A stretch of DNA of 64,000 bases from an uncultured Bacteroidales bacterium (GTDB lineage Bacteria; Bacteroidota; Bacteroidia; Bacteroidales; WCHB1-69), in NCBI GenBank assembly GCA_937949745.1, contig CALECM010000073.1, forward strand, positions 1-64,000. The letters are read 5' to 3'. The notes under the pieces were generated by a model. That model was not told the DNA's origin, did not search any database, and saw nothing but the letters and a program-made list of their open reading frames with translations. The position numbers were made by a program, and so were the translations under genes. Within the stretch, counting starts at the first letter, position 1, and each line of letters begins with the position of its first letter. Positions 1 through 8,412 of the stretch are shown here, one piece after another.

Positions 1-501
1 TACATCGTAATAAATTTCATAAGTATCGGGAATAAAAGCGGCTACTACATTCTGCGGAGTAAAACCATATTTTGCCAGATAGGATTCGTCGTTCAAAAGT
101 TTCCTGAGTTCTTCCGGCGTAAATAAAAACCGGTAAGCGGTTTTATGGATAAAATCTTCTTTGGTCCGGAGGTTATTAAAAGTGAAAGTCACCGGATAGT
201 GCTGTCCTTTTCGAAGTCGGAGTATAAGTTTAAGATTGTTTTCCTTGGGTTCTACTTTATAATACCCGGGCCTGATATCATTATAAAACAGAACTTTGGA
301 TGCCACTTTGAATAAGAATGCGCTCCTTAAAAGTTCCATATTCTGCAGGGAATCCGTTACCTGCGTTAAGGTGCTGTTTGTAGGAATACGGACGAATAAG
401 GTTTTATTCTTCGTATTTGGGAAAAAAAGGACGATCGCAAAAAAACTAATAATTACGAAAAAAATGATGGAAACCGTGATAAATATTTTCTTGTTCGACA
501 T
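1..501 (-). CDS. mltG: Endolytic transglycosylase MltG (YceG-like), 3' end cut by the window edge
   Basis: Only the N-terminal 167 codons are present; the frame runs open off the left edge. MltG is an inner-membrane lytic transglycosylase that cuts nascent peptidoglycan strands. The start ATG (499-501) is followed by a short basic N-terminus and one strong membrane segment at about residues 5-27. A LysM-like region follows (RIPTNSTLTQVTDSLQ near 38-53), then the start of the YceG domain with the characteristic FIPDTYEIYYD near the cut. The catalytic Glu would lie beyond the window. The gene begins 15 bp after the stop of the GNAT gene and probably ends an envelope operon. Identification is good because the PDTYE motif and the order of segments are typical. 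Confidence 0.85.
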   Translation of the reverse strand, partial: MSNKKIFITVSIIFFVIISFFAIVLFFPNTKNKTLFVRIPTNSTLTQVTDSLQNMELLRSAFLFKVASKVLFYNDIRPGYYKVEPKENNLKLILRLRKGQHYPVTFTFNNLRTKEDFIHKTAYRFLFTPEELRKLLNDESYLAKYGFTPQNVVAAFIPDTYEIYYDV

Positions 502-516
502 GTCAATATAACGAAA

Positions 517-1047
517 TCATGATTCATTTCTTATACATTGTAAAATCAATTCGTTCCGGTAACCGTTTTCGGTTCGGACCCATTCTTTTTTGTTACCGGT
601 TATTTCAAAACCGGATTTGCGGAAAAGAGTCAGGCTTATTTCATTATCCTCCATAATATTGCAAAACAACTGATGGACTTTCAATATTTCAAAAGCATAG
701 TCCCTGGCCAGTCTGATCGCTTCGCCCGCATAACCCTTATTTCTGGATTTTTTATCCACCAGGATTCCGATACCGATCCGGTTATGATACGGATCAAAAT
801 CAAAAAGATCAATAATTCCTACGGTGTCACCGTTTTTAAGACAGTCCATCATAAGCCTTAATTGCTTTGATTCGTATATGTCCTGTCCGGAAACTTCAAT
901 GAATTTTTGAAGCAAGAACCTGGAGAAAGGAGAATGGGTATTGCTGATCGTCCACACTTCGGGATCGTTTTCCCAACGGTATAACGTTTCAAGGTCCTCA
1001 GGTTCCATAGCTCTCAGGCTGATCAGTTCTCCTTTAAGCGCTTTCAT
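517..1047 (-). CDS. GNAT family N-acetyltransferase (RimJ/RimL/SpeG-like)
   Basis: The 176-residue product is one GNAT domain of the Acetyltransf_3 type. It starts with the usual GELISLRAMEPEDLETLYRW strand-helix. The acetyl-CoA pyrophosphate loop is RNKGYAGEA (102-110), and the C-terminal half has the N-x-x-S-x-x-L-x-x-KSGF signature at about 130-147. Relatives acetylate protein N-termini, polyamines or small amines; the substrate cannot be read from the sequence. The ATG overlaps the end of the upstream NlpC/P60 gene by 14 bp, so the two are probably translationally coupled. Confidence 0.85.
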   Translation of the reverse strand: MKALKGELISLRAMEPEDLETLYRWENDPEVWTISNTHSPFSRFLLQKFIEVSGQDIYESKQLRLMMDCLKNGDTVGIIDLFDFDPYHNRIGIGILVDKKSRNKGYAGEAIRLARDYAFEILKVHQLFCNIMEDNEISLTLFRKSGFEITGNKKEWVRTENGYRNELILQCIRNES

Positions 1048-1840
1048 GGCACATCCGTTTAATGCAATGTAACTGGTGGGAATATTTTTCAGTTCCTTTT
1101 ATTATTATACCCTGGGAATCTATCTTGTCAATTTTTACCTTTCCGCTGGCATGAAGGATTTGTTTATCTCCCGCTATGATGCCCGTATGTATTATTTCTC
1201 CTCTGCTGTTGGAAAAAAAGGCAACATCTCCGGGAATAGCTTCTTCCAGCGAATGAACCGTTGTACCGTATTCAACCTGACGGCACGCATCACGCGGCAG
1301 GAAAACCCTGACACTTTTAAAAACCAATTGTACGAGTGCAGAACAATCGATGCCGGCCGGAGTCCTGCCACCCCATAAATAAGGGGCTTCAAGATACGTC
1401 GAAGCGAAACGCAAGATGGCGTATTGTTTGGGAGTCAGGGTAGGGTGGGGGTGTCTCTCTTTATCTTCAGGTAGATTAACCGTGAAGATTCCATTTCCCA
1501 AAATCAAAAGGTCTTCCTGGGGATAAGTAAAACCGGATCCGATAAAAATGGGAAACGTAATTTGGGTCTCGAAATTCCTGATGAAAAGTAACAGATCCCG
1601 GACAATATATTTTTCTGCTGCCAGATAGGGTTCCACATCTTTCTCGTGGAACGGGTTATGCAGATTAGCCGTGATCCATCCTTCATACCCGCATTCACAG
1701 GTCTTGATCCTGATCCAGTTATCCTTTTCTTTGATGATCTCGTAAGCATCACCGAAAAGGAGCTGGGAAACCATCTCCGATTTTTCACTGTCCTGGCTTC
1801 TCATCGGTATGGCCGATAAGATGCAAATGCCGGTATTCAT
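1034..1840 (-). CDS. NlpC/P60 family cysteine peptidase with N-terminal SH3-like domain
   Basis: This 268-residue protein resembles gamma-D-glutamyl-L-diamino-acid endopeptidases (YkfC/DppVI type) that trim murein peptides. An SH3-like domain covers about residues 5-60 (ends GYEGWI) and an NlpC/P60 domain about 135-262. The triad is visible: Cys166 in GIDCSAL, His218 in IIHTGI and His230 in ILHASG. No signal peptide is evident, so it may act on imported muropeptides in the cytoplasm. It lies 2 bp downstream of the DUF3127 gene and overlaps the GNAT gene. With the mltG and amidase genes nearby, a cell-wall recycling role is reasonable. Confidence 0.85.
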   Translation of the reverse strand: MNTGICILSAIPMRSQDSEKSEMVSQLLFGDAYEIIKEKDNWIRIKTCECGYEGWITANLHNPFHEKDVEPYLAAEKYIVRDLLLFIRNFETQITFPIFIGSGFTYPQEDLLILGNGIFTVNLPEDKERHPHPTLTPKQYAILRFASTYLEAPYLWGGRTPAGIDCSALVQLVFKSVRVFLPRDACRQVEYGTTVHSLEEAIPGDVAFFSNSRGEIIHTGIIAGDKQILHASGKVKIDKIDSQGIIIKGTEKYSHQLHCIKRMCHESA

Positions 1841-1842
1841 AA

Positions 1843-2217
1843 TTAGAAAGGCAGATCGTCCATTTCACCCTCATCCGTAAACGTTGTGGGGAGAAAATCC
1901 GGTCCATCATTTCCGGCGGGCCCCGCCTGGGGAACTTCCACACCTTGTTTTTCTATTTTCCAGGCCCTTACATCGGTATACCATCTTCCGTTAAATTCAC
2001 GGGATTCGATATTGAAGGAAACGATGATCGTATCCCCGATATTTAATGTGGAAAGTATGTCGATTTTATCCCCCCATAAATTGGCGCAAACTTTACGGGG
2101 ATATTGTTCGATGGTTTCTATGACAAATTCCTGTTTCTGCCAGCTGTTACCGGTTTTGCCTATTCCGGATTGCGGCTCCATTTTCTGGATCAATCTTCCT
2201 GTAATTTCTAATGCCAT
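1843..2217 (-). CDS. DUF3127 protein, OB-fold-like
   Basis: A 124-residue protein of the Bacteroidota-restricted DUF3127 family. The first 90 residues (LEITGRLIQKM, WQKQEFVIET, ANLWGDKIDIL, GDTIIVSFNIESREFNGRWY) form a beta-rich pattern like single-stranded-DNA-binding OB folds. It is followed by a Gly/Pro linker and an acidic tail ending DDLPF, which recalls the protein-docking tail of SSB. The family's function is unknown to me; nucleic-acid binding is inference from fold pattern and tail. It sits between the MCE protein gene (18 bp upstream) and the NlpC/P60 gene. Confidence 0.8.
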   Translation of the reverse strand: MALEITGRLIQKMEPQSGIGKTGNSWQKQEFVIETIEQYPRKVCANLWGDKIDILSTLNIGDTIIVSFNIESREFNGRWYTDVRAWKIEKQGVEVPQAGPAGNDGPDFLPTTFTDEGEMDDLPF

Positions 2218-2235
2218 ATCATGGTTTGGTTAAGG

Positions 2236-3261
2236 TTAACGGACTTTTCCTTCAGCCTTAATGCTTTTCTTTTCCTCTTTCGCAGCCTGGCGCTCTTCTT
2301 TGCTTTTCCTGTTAAAAAGAGAGATGGTAACATATCGGCCCGGATTTTCTTTAATATCCTTTATTAATAAATTCAGATTCTGTGTTGAAGCTTCAAGGTT
2401 ACGGTAAATCGTATCGCTGTTAATGAGTTGTCCTATATCCCCTTTGCCGGTATTGATCTTCCTCATAATACCGTCGATCTCCGCTATGGTCTTATTGGTA
2501 TTGGTTACGATGGCAGCCACGTCGGCTTTTACCAGAGAATCGGCGATTTGGTCGAAATTGTTTACCAGATTGGTAATATAGGGAGATGCTTCTTTCAGGG
2601 TATTTCCAAATGCGGATAAATTGGTGATCAGGCTGTTTACCTTCCCCTGATTGTCTTCCAAGATCTGGTTAAGGCTGGCTGTGGCATTTTCAATATGAGC
2701 TAAAGTAAACTGTAGATTTTGCGCTCCTCCCTCGTTATGGATTACATCTTTCAGTGAAGATGCAATGGTATCGATCGAAGTCAGGGTATTATTGAGTTTA
2801 CCTACCAGATCTCCCAGTCCTCCCATCATGGAAGGTGCGATAAAACTTTTAAGCGTATCCCTGCTTTTCGCCGGATTCGGGGAGCTTCCCATGACTACAT
2901 TGATAATATTCCCTCCCAGAATGTCTTTGGACGTTATTTCAAACTGCGAATCATCCGGGATACGGATTTTCTGGTTGATCAGGACTTCCGCACAAACTTT
3001 TACAGGTTGATCACTCACCAGGTCCATCCGGGTTACTTTTCCGATCCTGTATCCGTTAACATAAACGATATTATCCACCGTTAATCCGCCTGTATTCTCC
3101 AGCATGGTATAATAATATACTTTTCGGCCGAAAGTGTCGATTCCCCTCAGGAAATTGGCGCCAAGGTAAAATATTAATATGGCAGCTATTACAAAGACGG
3201 CAACTTTGATCGCTCTTACGTTGGTGGTTTTGTGTGATTTAGTATCTTTATCTTTACCCAT
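2236..3261 (-). CDS. MlaD-like MCE-domain protein
   Basis: The 341-residue protein has one N-terminal membrane segment (about 17-38) and an MCE domain (about 45-125, with GGLTVDNIVYVNGYRIGKV). A long helical region follows, with repeated Asn/Leu-rich coiled-coil character (125-310), then a basic C-terminus rich in Lys and Arg. MCE proteins hold lipids as hexameric rings or tubes and move phospholipids between inner and outer membranes. No MlaE permease or MlaF ATPase is in the window, so its partners are elsewhere. It follows the amidase gene by 47 bp and has its own TAnnTTTG box. Confidence 0.87.
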   Translation of the reverse strand: MGKDKDTKSHKTTNVRAIKVAVFVIAAILIFYLGANFLRGIDTFGRKVYYYTMLENTGGLTVDNIVYVNGYRIGKVTRMDLVSDQPVKVCAEVLINQKIRIPDDSQFEITSKDILGGNIINVVMGSSPNPAKSRDTLKSFIAPSMMGGLGDLVGKLNNTLTSIDTIASSLKDVIHNEGGAQNLQFTLAHIENATASLNQILEDNQGKVNSLITNLSAFGNTLKEASPYITNLVNNFDQIADSLVKADVAAIVTNTNKTIAEIDGIMRKINTGKGDIGQLINSDTIYRNLEASTQNLNLLIKDIKENPGRYVTISLFNRKSKEERQAAKEEKKSIKAEGKVR

Positions 3262-3300
3262 TATTTAAATTTAGTTTCGATTCCCGTGATAATGAAGTTG

Positions 3301-3308
3301 CAAAAATA
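3301..3308 (-). promoter_or_regulatory. Promoter -7 box upstream of the MCE gene
   Basis: The minus strand reads TATTTTTG, a match to the Bacteroidota primary-sigma box TAnnTTTG, 40 bp before the start codon. It abuts the stop codon of the amidase gene, so the MCE gene can be transcribed separately. No convincing -33 TTTG was seen. Confidence 0.5.
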
Positions 3309-4496
3309 TCATTTTTTTGATAATTCACGGGCTTTGGAAACCGGGATTTTTTCATCGTTCCGGAATGCTATCACAAAAGCATCGGGGTATTGTTTCCGGA
3401 CAGTCGTGAGAACAGCCTGAATGGCTTCGAAAGAAAATTCATCCCCGGATGTATATTTCCAGAGATTATTTTCAAAATATTTTTTGACCTGCGGTAATGA
3501 CTTGAATTTTTTATCGGTAACGGGTATGTTTTCGGGAGTGGCGAAAAATTGTACCCGGAAACTTATACCATGGTTATTATTATTGTTTGCAGTGGGCTTT
3601 TCGGCAGAAGTACCGGTATTATTCTGGATCGGTTTTTCGGGCTTATCGTTCGTTTGAGAAGCTACAGGAGTAGTTTGTGTATTTGCGGCACCTTTCTTTG
3701 GTACCGGTAAAAGCGGTTTGTTGGTCTTCTCCACCTGGTTTTTATATTCCACAAAACCGTTGTAAATAGAAACGGCCATTACATCCTGACTATAATCCTG
3801 GATCAAATATTTTTCCTCTGTAGTATTGCATAAATAACCTAATTCAATTAAAATACTGGGCATGGCCACCTTATACAAAACCCAAAATTCAGCTTGTTTT
3901 ACTTTTCTGTCAAATAACTTCGTATTAGAAACCAAATGCTTCTGCACTTTATCGGCTAACGCAATGGAACTTTTGAGGTAAGCTGAGGTATATAATGAAA
4001 AGATAATATCCGCTTCCGGGGAATTGGGATCAAAACCTTCGTAGTTATTTTCATAATTTTTTTCCGTAAGCATAGCAGCATTCTCTTTTTTTGCCACTAC
4101 ACGATTCGCTTCGGTTTTTGCCAAACCCATTACATAGGTTTCCACACCGTGTGCGCTTTTGTTTTCTGCGGAATTACAATGTATGGAAATAAAGAGGTCG
4201 GCATGGTTGTTGTTGGCTAATTGTGCACGTTTATACAACTCTACCGCCACATCGGTTTTACGGGTATAGACGACCTGAACGTCATCGTAATTATCTGAAA
4301 TTAATTTTCCTAATTTTAAAGCTACTTTCAGGTTAATATCCTTTTCTTTACTTTTGGTTCCAAGACAACCAGGATCTTTTCCTCCATGACCGGCATCAAT
4401 TACAATTTTCGTAACTTTATCCTTTTGTTGGGCGTAACTTTCAATGTTAAAAAAAGTTAATAACAAGCATAATAAAACAAAATATTTTATGTTCAT
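3309..4496 (-). CDS. N-acetylmuramoyl-L-alanine amidase with C-terminal SPOR-like domain
   Basis: The 395-residue protein has a signal peptide (1-22, cut after SYA) and an Amidase_3 domain (about 30-235). Zinc and catalytic residues are visible: His37 in DAGHGG, Glu51, His106 in ISIHCN and a Glu in ILIELGY. A Pro/Gln/Asn-rich linker (about 250-310) leads to a C-terminal segment (about 313-395, FRVQFFATPE ... FVIAFRNDEKIP) that looks like a SPOR domain, which binds denuded glycan at the septum. It cleaves peptide stems from peptidoglycan in the periplasm, probably for daughter-cell separation. It is divergent from the LptD-like gene, with the promoters intertwined. Confidence 0.9.
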   Translation of the reverse strand: MNIKYFVLLCLLLTFFNIESYAQQKDKVTKIVIDAGHGGKDPGCLGTKSKEKDINLKVALKLGKLISDNYDDVQVVYTRKTDVAVELYKRAQLANNNHADLFISIHCNSAENKSAHGVETYVMGLAKTEANRVVAKKENAAMLTEKNYENNYEGFDPNSPEADIIFSLYTSAYLKSSIALADKVQKHLVSNTKLFDRKVKQAEFWVLYKVAMPSILIELGYLCNTTEEKYLIQDYSQDVMAVSIYNGFVEYKNQVEKTNKPLLPVPKKGAANTQTTPVASQTNDKPEKPIQNNTGTSAEKPTANNNNNHGISFRVQFFATPENIPVTDKKFKSLPQVKKYFENNLWKYTSGDEFSFEAIQAVLTTVRKQYPDAFVIAFRNDEKIPVSKARELSKK

Positions 4497-4513
4497 AACT
4501 TGAAAAATTTACT

Positions 4514-4521
4514 TATTTTTG
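4514..4521 (+). promoter_or_regulatory. Promoter -7 box for the LptD-like gene
   Basis: TATTTTTG lies 48 bp before the TTG start at 4570. It faces right, and its expected start point nearly coincides with that of the leftward amidase promoter box at 4536-4543. Confidence 0.5.
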
Positions 4522-4535
4522 AAAGTTTATTTTTA

Positions 4536-4543
4536 CAAAAATA
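4536..4543 (-). promoter_or_regulatory. Promoter -7 box for the amidase gene
   Basis: The minus strand reads TATTTTTG, 39 bp upstream of the amidase ATG at 4496. The box lies within the 5' leader expected for the rightward LptD-like transcript, so both promoters share the same stretch of DNA. Confidence 0.5.
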
Positions 4544-4569
4544 CCTGAAAAAAAGCTATACGGATCGTT

Positions 4570-7254
4570 TTGGAAAAAAACTTATCACTACTTCATTGTT
4601 CATATTTTATAAAGTATTGCATTGTTTTTATAATCAGTATTTTGTATGTCGATCTAAAAGCACAGTCTGATTTACCTTCCATTCCCGATTCCGTTATAAA
4701 TTCTTCTCCCGACACCCTTATCATTTTGGTGGAAAATGACAATATTGACACCAGCTTTTCCCATCCGGTACAACCGGACACCGGTTTTATCAAACCGATC
4801 TCACCGAATGCCATCGAAAAGATCGTGACCTATGAAGCTACCGACTCCATTATTATCGATATTAAAAAGAGGGTGGCCTATCTGTATAAGAATGCGATCG
4901 TATTCTATGAAGATATGGAATTGCAGGCCGATTATATTGAGATTGATTTTAAAAATAATGAATTATTTGCCAGTGGTATAGCAGATGAACGCGGGCATGT
5001 TACGGGCCATCCCGTTTTTATCCAGAATGACGGTACTTACCGGGCACATGAAATAAAATATAATTTTACCACTAAAAAGGGAAAGATTTCCGGGGTAATC
5101 ACTTCTGACGGGGAAGGCTATATTCATGGTAAGTATGTTAAGAAACTCGAAGACTATAGTTTTATCAAATCGGGTTTGTTTACGACCTGTGAACTTGACC
5201 ATCCTCATTTTGAGATCGGTTTTACGAGGGCAAAGGTAATTCCCAACGACAAGATTATTACCGGTCCCGCCTACGTGAGTTTCGGCGGGGTGCCAACTTT
5301 CCTGGCAATCCCTTTCGGCTTTTTCCCGATTGAAAAAGGGCGATCCTCGGGGTTTGTTCCTCCCAGAAATTACGGACAATCGGCCAACCGGGGATTTTAT
5401 CTGGAAGATATGGGTTTCTATTTCGGCATCAATGATAATATCGACCTTAAGATATTGGGAGGTATTACAACCCGCGGAAGCTGGTCCCTGAGCGCCACGT
5501 CCAATTATGTTTTCCGGTATAAAAGTAAAGGTTTGATTGATCTGCGCTTTGCCCAGAATGTTTTCGGGGAACGCTTTACACCCAGCCACAGAAGGGAAAA
5601 TGACTTTAAGATCAAATGGTCACACAGCCAGGATCCCAAATTCCATCCCACGATCCGGTTTTCAGCCAATATCGATATTGTGACCCGCTCGTTCAACAGG
5701 TATAATCCGACTTCCATTAATGATTATGTGAATAATCAATATAACTCGAATGTCAATTTCTCTACCAATGCCAAAGGTATTTTCTTTTTCAGTACCTCAT
5801 TGTCTTATATTCAAAATACCCGTACTGGAGAGGTAGATTTTACTTTACCCAACATGAATATGTCGGTGAACCAGTTTTATCCTTTCCGGAAAAAAGATAA
5901 ACCGGGGCCCTTGAAATGGTACGATAACATTTCTTTAAAATGGGATTCCGAGTTCAGGAATGATATTAATACTGTCGATTCCCTGATGTTTGACCGTCAA
6001 ACCTGGGAAATGATGAATATCGGAATGGTACACAGGATACCGCTGACGATTCCGTTAAAAATTGCGAAACTGATCAATTGGAATACTACGGCTAATTTTA
6101 CGGAAAGATGGTATCTCCAGTCTATCACGAGGGATATTGAGGTGATGACGGATACTGCGGGAAAATTGACGGGAACTATTTATGATAATTTCCACCGGGG
6201 ATTTAACGCGTTACATCAACTGAGCCTGAGTTCTTCCCTTACCACCAAAATTTATTTCATGTATCAGTTTAGAAAAGGAGGACTGAATGCGATCCGGCAT
6301 ATTATGACACCCGATGTCAGATTTACTTATAATCCGAATCTAAATGGAACGATTACCGGACAATATTTTAATCCGATTACGGGGGAAACTGTAGAATATT
6401 CCTATTTTGACCGCAGTAGTTTCGGAGCTCCTACCCAAAACACCGAGGCTAAAATCGGTCTGAGCCTGAGAAATGATATCGAGATCAAGGTCCGTTCACG
6501 GAAAGACACCATAAGCGGTACCCGGAAAATATCCATTTTCGAAGGCCTTACTTTTGCCACCGACTATAATTTCGCCGCCGATTCTTTGAAGTGGGCTCCG
6601 CTCTCCATTTCCGGACGAAGTACTCTTTTCCAGCAATTGTACATCACTTTCCGTTTTGCTTTCGATCCTTATGTCATCGGGAGTAACGGGAAGAGAATCA
6701 ACCAGACGGAATGGAAGGTAAATAAACGGTTGTTCCGCTTCTCCAACTCGGTTGTGGATTTAAGTCTGAACTGGACCCTCGACCGGAATACTTTTTCCCG
6801 TAAGAAAAATAATAGCACTTCCGCTGCCGCGAATTCATCCATTTTTTCTACTGATGACGGGCTCCCTTCTGCCAGTGACCCCTACCAGAATCCCTGGTCC
6901 CTGACTTTTAATTATTCTTTTTCTTATTCGGTACAGGATGATTATGCTTTTTACCGTGGTGAATCGTGGAGAAGATATACCAACAATATCATAAATGTAT
7001 TGAACGCCAGGCTGGATCTCAGTATAACGAGGAAATGGAGACTGGAACTGACTACAGGGTATGATTTTATGTTAAAGGAACTATCGATTACGGAAATAAA
7101 AATTTTCCGCGATCTTCACTGTTGGGAGATGAGTTTTGGCTGGATACCTTTCGGTTACCGGAAAGGCTGGGAATTTACAATTAATGTGAAAGCGCCTATG
7201 TTACAGGATCTTAGGTATAACATGAAACGGGATTTCCGGGATAATCTGTACTAA
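4570..7254 (+). CDS. LptD/OstA-like outer-membrane LPS assembly protein
   Basis: The 894-residue protein has a signal sequence (about 12-32, ending LKAQS) and an OstA/LptA-like beta-jellyroll region (about 87-195, with YEDMELQADYIEIDF). It ends in a very large beta-barrel domain rich in alternating aromatic strands. GRSSGFVPPRNYG near 256-268 is typical of the Bacteroidota LptD family. LptD with LptE inserts lipopolysaccharide in the outer leaflet; an LptE-like gene is at 13.2 kb. The only usable start is TTG at 4570, since a stop codon precedes it in frame at 4546 and no ATG occurs until residue 117. Divergent from the amidase gene. Confidence 0.85.
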   Translation: MEKNLSLLHCSYFIKYCIVFIISILYVDLKAQSDLPSIPDSVINSSPDTLIILVENDNIDTSFSHPVQPDTGFIKPISPNAIEKIVTYEATDSIIIDIKKRVAYLYKNAIVFYEDMELQADYIEIDFKNNELFASGIADERGHVTGHPVFIQNDGTYRAHEIKYNFTTKKGKISGVITSDGEGYIHGKYVKKLEDYSFIKSGLFTTCELDHPHFEIGFTRAKVIPNDKIITGPAYVSFGGVPTFLAIPFGFFPIEKGRSSGFVPPRNYGQSANRGFYLEDMGFYFGINDNIDLKILGGITTRGSWSLSATSNYVFRYKSKGLIDLRFAQNVFGERFTPSHRRENDFKIKWSHSQDPKFHPTIRFSANIDIVTRSFNRYNPTSINDYVNNQYNSNVNFSTNAKGIFFFSTSLSYIQNTRTGEVDFTLPNMNMSVNQFYPFRKKDKPGPLKWYDNISLKWDSEFRNDINTVDSLMFDRQTWEMMNIGMVHRIPLTIPLKIAKLINWNTTANFTERWYLQSITRDIEVMTDTAGKLTGTIYDNFHRGFNALHQLSLSSSLTTKIYFMYQFRKGGLNAIRHIMTPDVRFTYNPNLNGTITGQYFNPITGETVEYSYFDRSSFGAPTQNTEAKIGLSLRNDIEIKVRSRKDTISGTRKISIFEGLTFATDYNFAADSLKWAPLSISGRSTLFQQLYITFRFAFDPYVIGSNGKRINQTEWKVNKRLFRFSNSVVDLSLNWTLDRNTFSRKKNNSTSAAANSSIFSTDDGLPSASDPYQNPWSLTFNYSFSYSVQDDYAFYRGESWRRYTNNIINVLNARLDLSITRKWRLELTTGYDFMLKELSITEIKIFRDLHCWEMSFGWIPFGYRKGWEFTINVKAPMLQDLRYNMKRDFRDNLY

Positions 7255-7300
7255 TTTATTCCGGCTACCCAAGTTTAATACTTTAATTTACGTTATTATC

Positions 7301-7882
7301 ATGAGTGTTCCATTGGACAACGAGAAAGAGATAGACAAGCTTATAAGCGATTGCCTTGCGCATAAGCAGAAAGCCCAGTTTACGTTGTTCAAGCGTTACT
7401 ATAGCGCCATGATGAATGTTTGCCTGCGTTATGCGGACGGCTATGAAGAAGCGCAGGATATGCTCAATGAAGGTTTTATCAAGATATTTGCCAATCTTGA
7501 TAAATACCGTGACACAGGTTCTTTCGGTGCTTGGATGAAACGGGTAATGGCCAATGCGGCATTGGACTATCAAAGGAAATACCACAAAAGCGGAGTATCG
7601 TCGGTATCTTATGATATGGTGCCTGAAATGGAAATGACGGAAAAAATCGAGAATAGCGCTCCCGGTAAATTATCTTACGATGAACTGATGAGTTGTATCC
7701 AGCAATTGCCCATGATGAGCAAAAATGTATTCAATCTTTATGTTTTTGAAAATTACACCCATCAGGAAATTGCAGAAATGCTGGGGATAAAGGAAGGTAC
7801 TTCCCACTGGCATCTTAATTTTGCCAGGAACAGGCTGAAGATTCTTATCTCGCAAATGGAAAACCCGGATCATCGTCCATAG
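7301..7882 (+). CDS. ECF-type RNA polymerase sigma factor
   Basis: The 193-residue protein has sigma region 2 at about 25-90 (YEEAQDMLNEGFIKIF, GSFGAWMKRVMANAALD) and region 4 at about 130-187, with the helix-turn-helix YTHQEIAEMLGIKEGTSHWH. Region 3 is absent, as in extracytoplasmic-function sigma factors. It directs RNA polymerase to a specific promoter set, often in response to envelope signals. The gene begins 46 bp after the LptD-like gene and 26 bp before a gene for a single-pass membrane protein, the usual place for a regulatory partner. Confidence 0.92.
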   Translation: MSVPLDNEKEIDKLISDCLAHKQKAQFTLFKRYYSAMMNVCLRYADGYEEAQDMLNEGFIKIFANLDKYRDTGSFGAWMKRVMANAALDYQRKYHKSGVSSVSYDMVPEMEMTEKIENSAPGKLSYDELMSCIQQLPMMSKNVFNLYVFENYTHQEIAEMLGIKEGTSHWHLNFARNRLKILISQMENPDHRP

Positions 7883-7908
7883 CCGACGTTAATGATAAAA
7901 AATGATTT

Positions 7909-8412
7909 ATGGATAATTTTGACCAGTTTATTAAGGATAATATAGAAAACCACCGACACGATTTTAAAAATCGTTACTGGAAATCCTTTGCGCGGAAAGC
8001 AGGTTTCAAAACAGGCGTTTCCACATTTAAGGCAGCGCTTTTTTCAGGAGCCGGAATTTTGGTTCTGGGCGCTATAGCCATAGTAATCCGGTCCGGAGGA
8101 TTGGTAAATAAAAATACTATCTCAACGCCTACGCAGGAAACCATAAGATTCTATTATGACACACTTAATCTGTCCGTGGAAACTGCCCAGCCGGATACGA
8201 TCACGGTGGATGAAGTCATGGTGAGCCGGTCGGAAACGGAAAATATAAGGGCCGGACAATCTTCCACTCCACGGATCAAAACTACAGTCAAGGAAACAGA
8301 AGAAGTTAAACCGGTTTATCGGGCTAAGGAAAAGCCGGTAGAAAAGCATACGCCTACCAGAATGGGCCGTATCCTGACCATCGATCCCGATACCATTAAA
8401 ACTAATTTTTAA
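7909..8412 (+). CDS. Single-pass membrane protein after the sigma factor, possible anti-sigma factor
   Basis: I do not recognise a named family. The 167-residue protein starts with a short charged cytoplasmic segment (DNFDQFIKDNIENHRHDFKNRYWKSF, about 2-27, shown here only as a description of its acidic/basic mix), then one membrane helix at about 45-62 and a Thr/Glu/Lys-rich periplasmic tail. Its position directly after an ECF sigma gene and its topology match membrane anti-sigma factors, but no zinc anti-sigma HxxxCxxC motif is present. The 3' end overlaps the convergent ABC permease gene by 4 bp. Confidence 0.6.
   Translation: MDNFDQFIKDNIENHRHDFKNRYWKSFARKAGFKTGVSTFKAALFSGAGILVLGAIAIVIRSGGLVNKNTISTPTQETIRFYYDTLNLSVETAQPDTITVDEVMVSRSETENIRAGQSSTPRIKTTVKETEEVKPVYRAKEKPVEKHTPTRMGRILTIDPDTIKTNF

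Noticed and set aside
4963..5589. 208-codon frame antisense to the LptD-like gene
   Set aside because: Shadow of a well-supported coding region, without family motifs or promoter.
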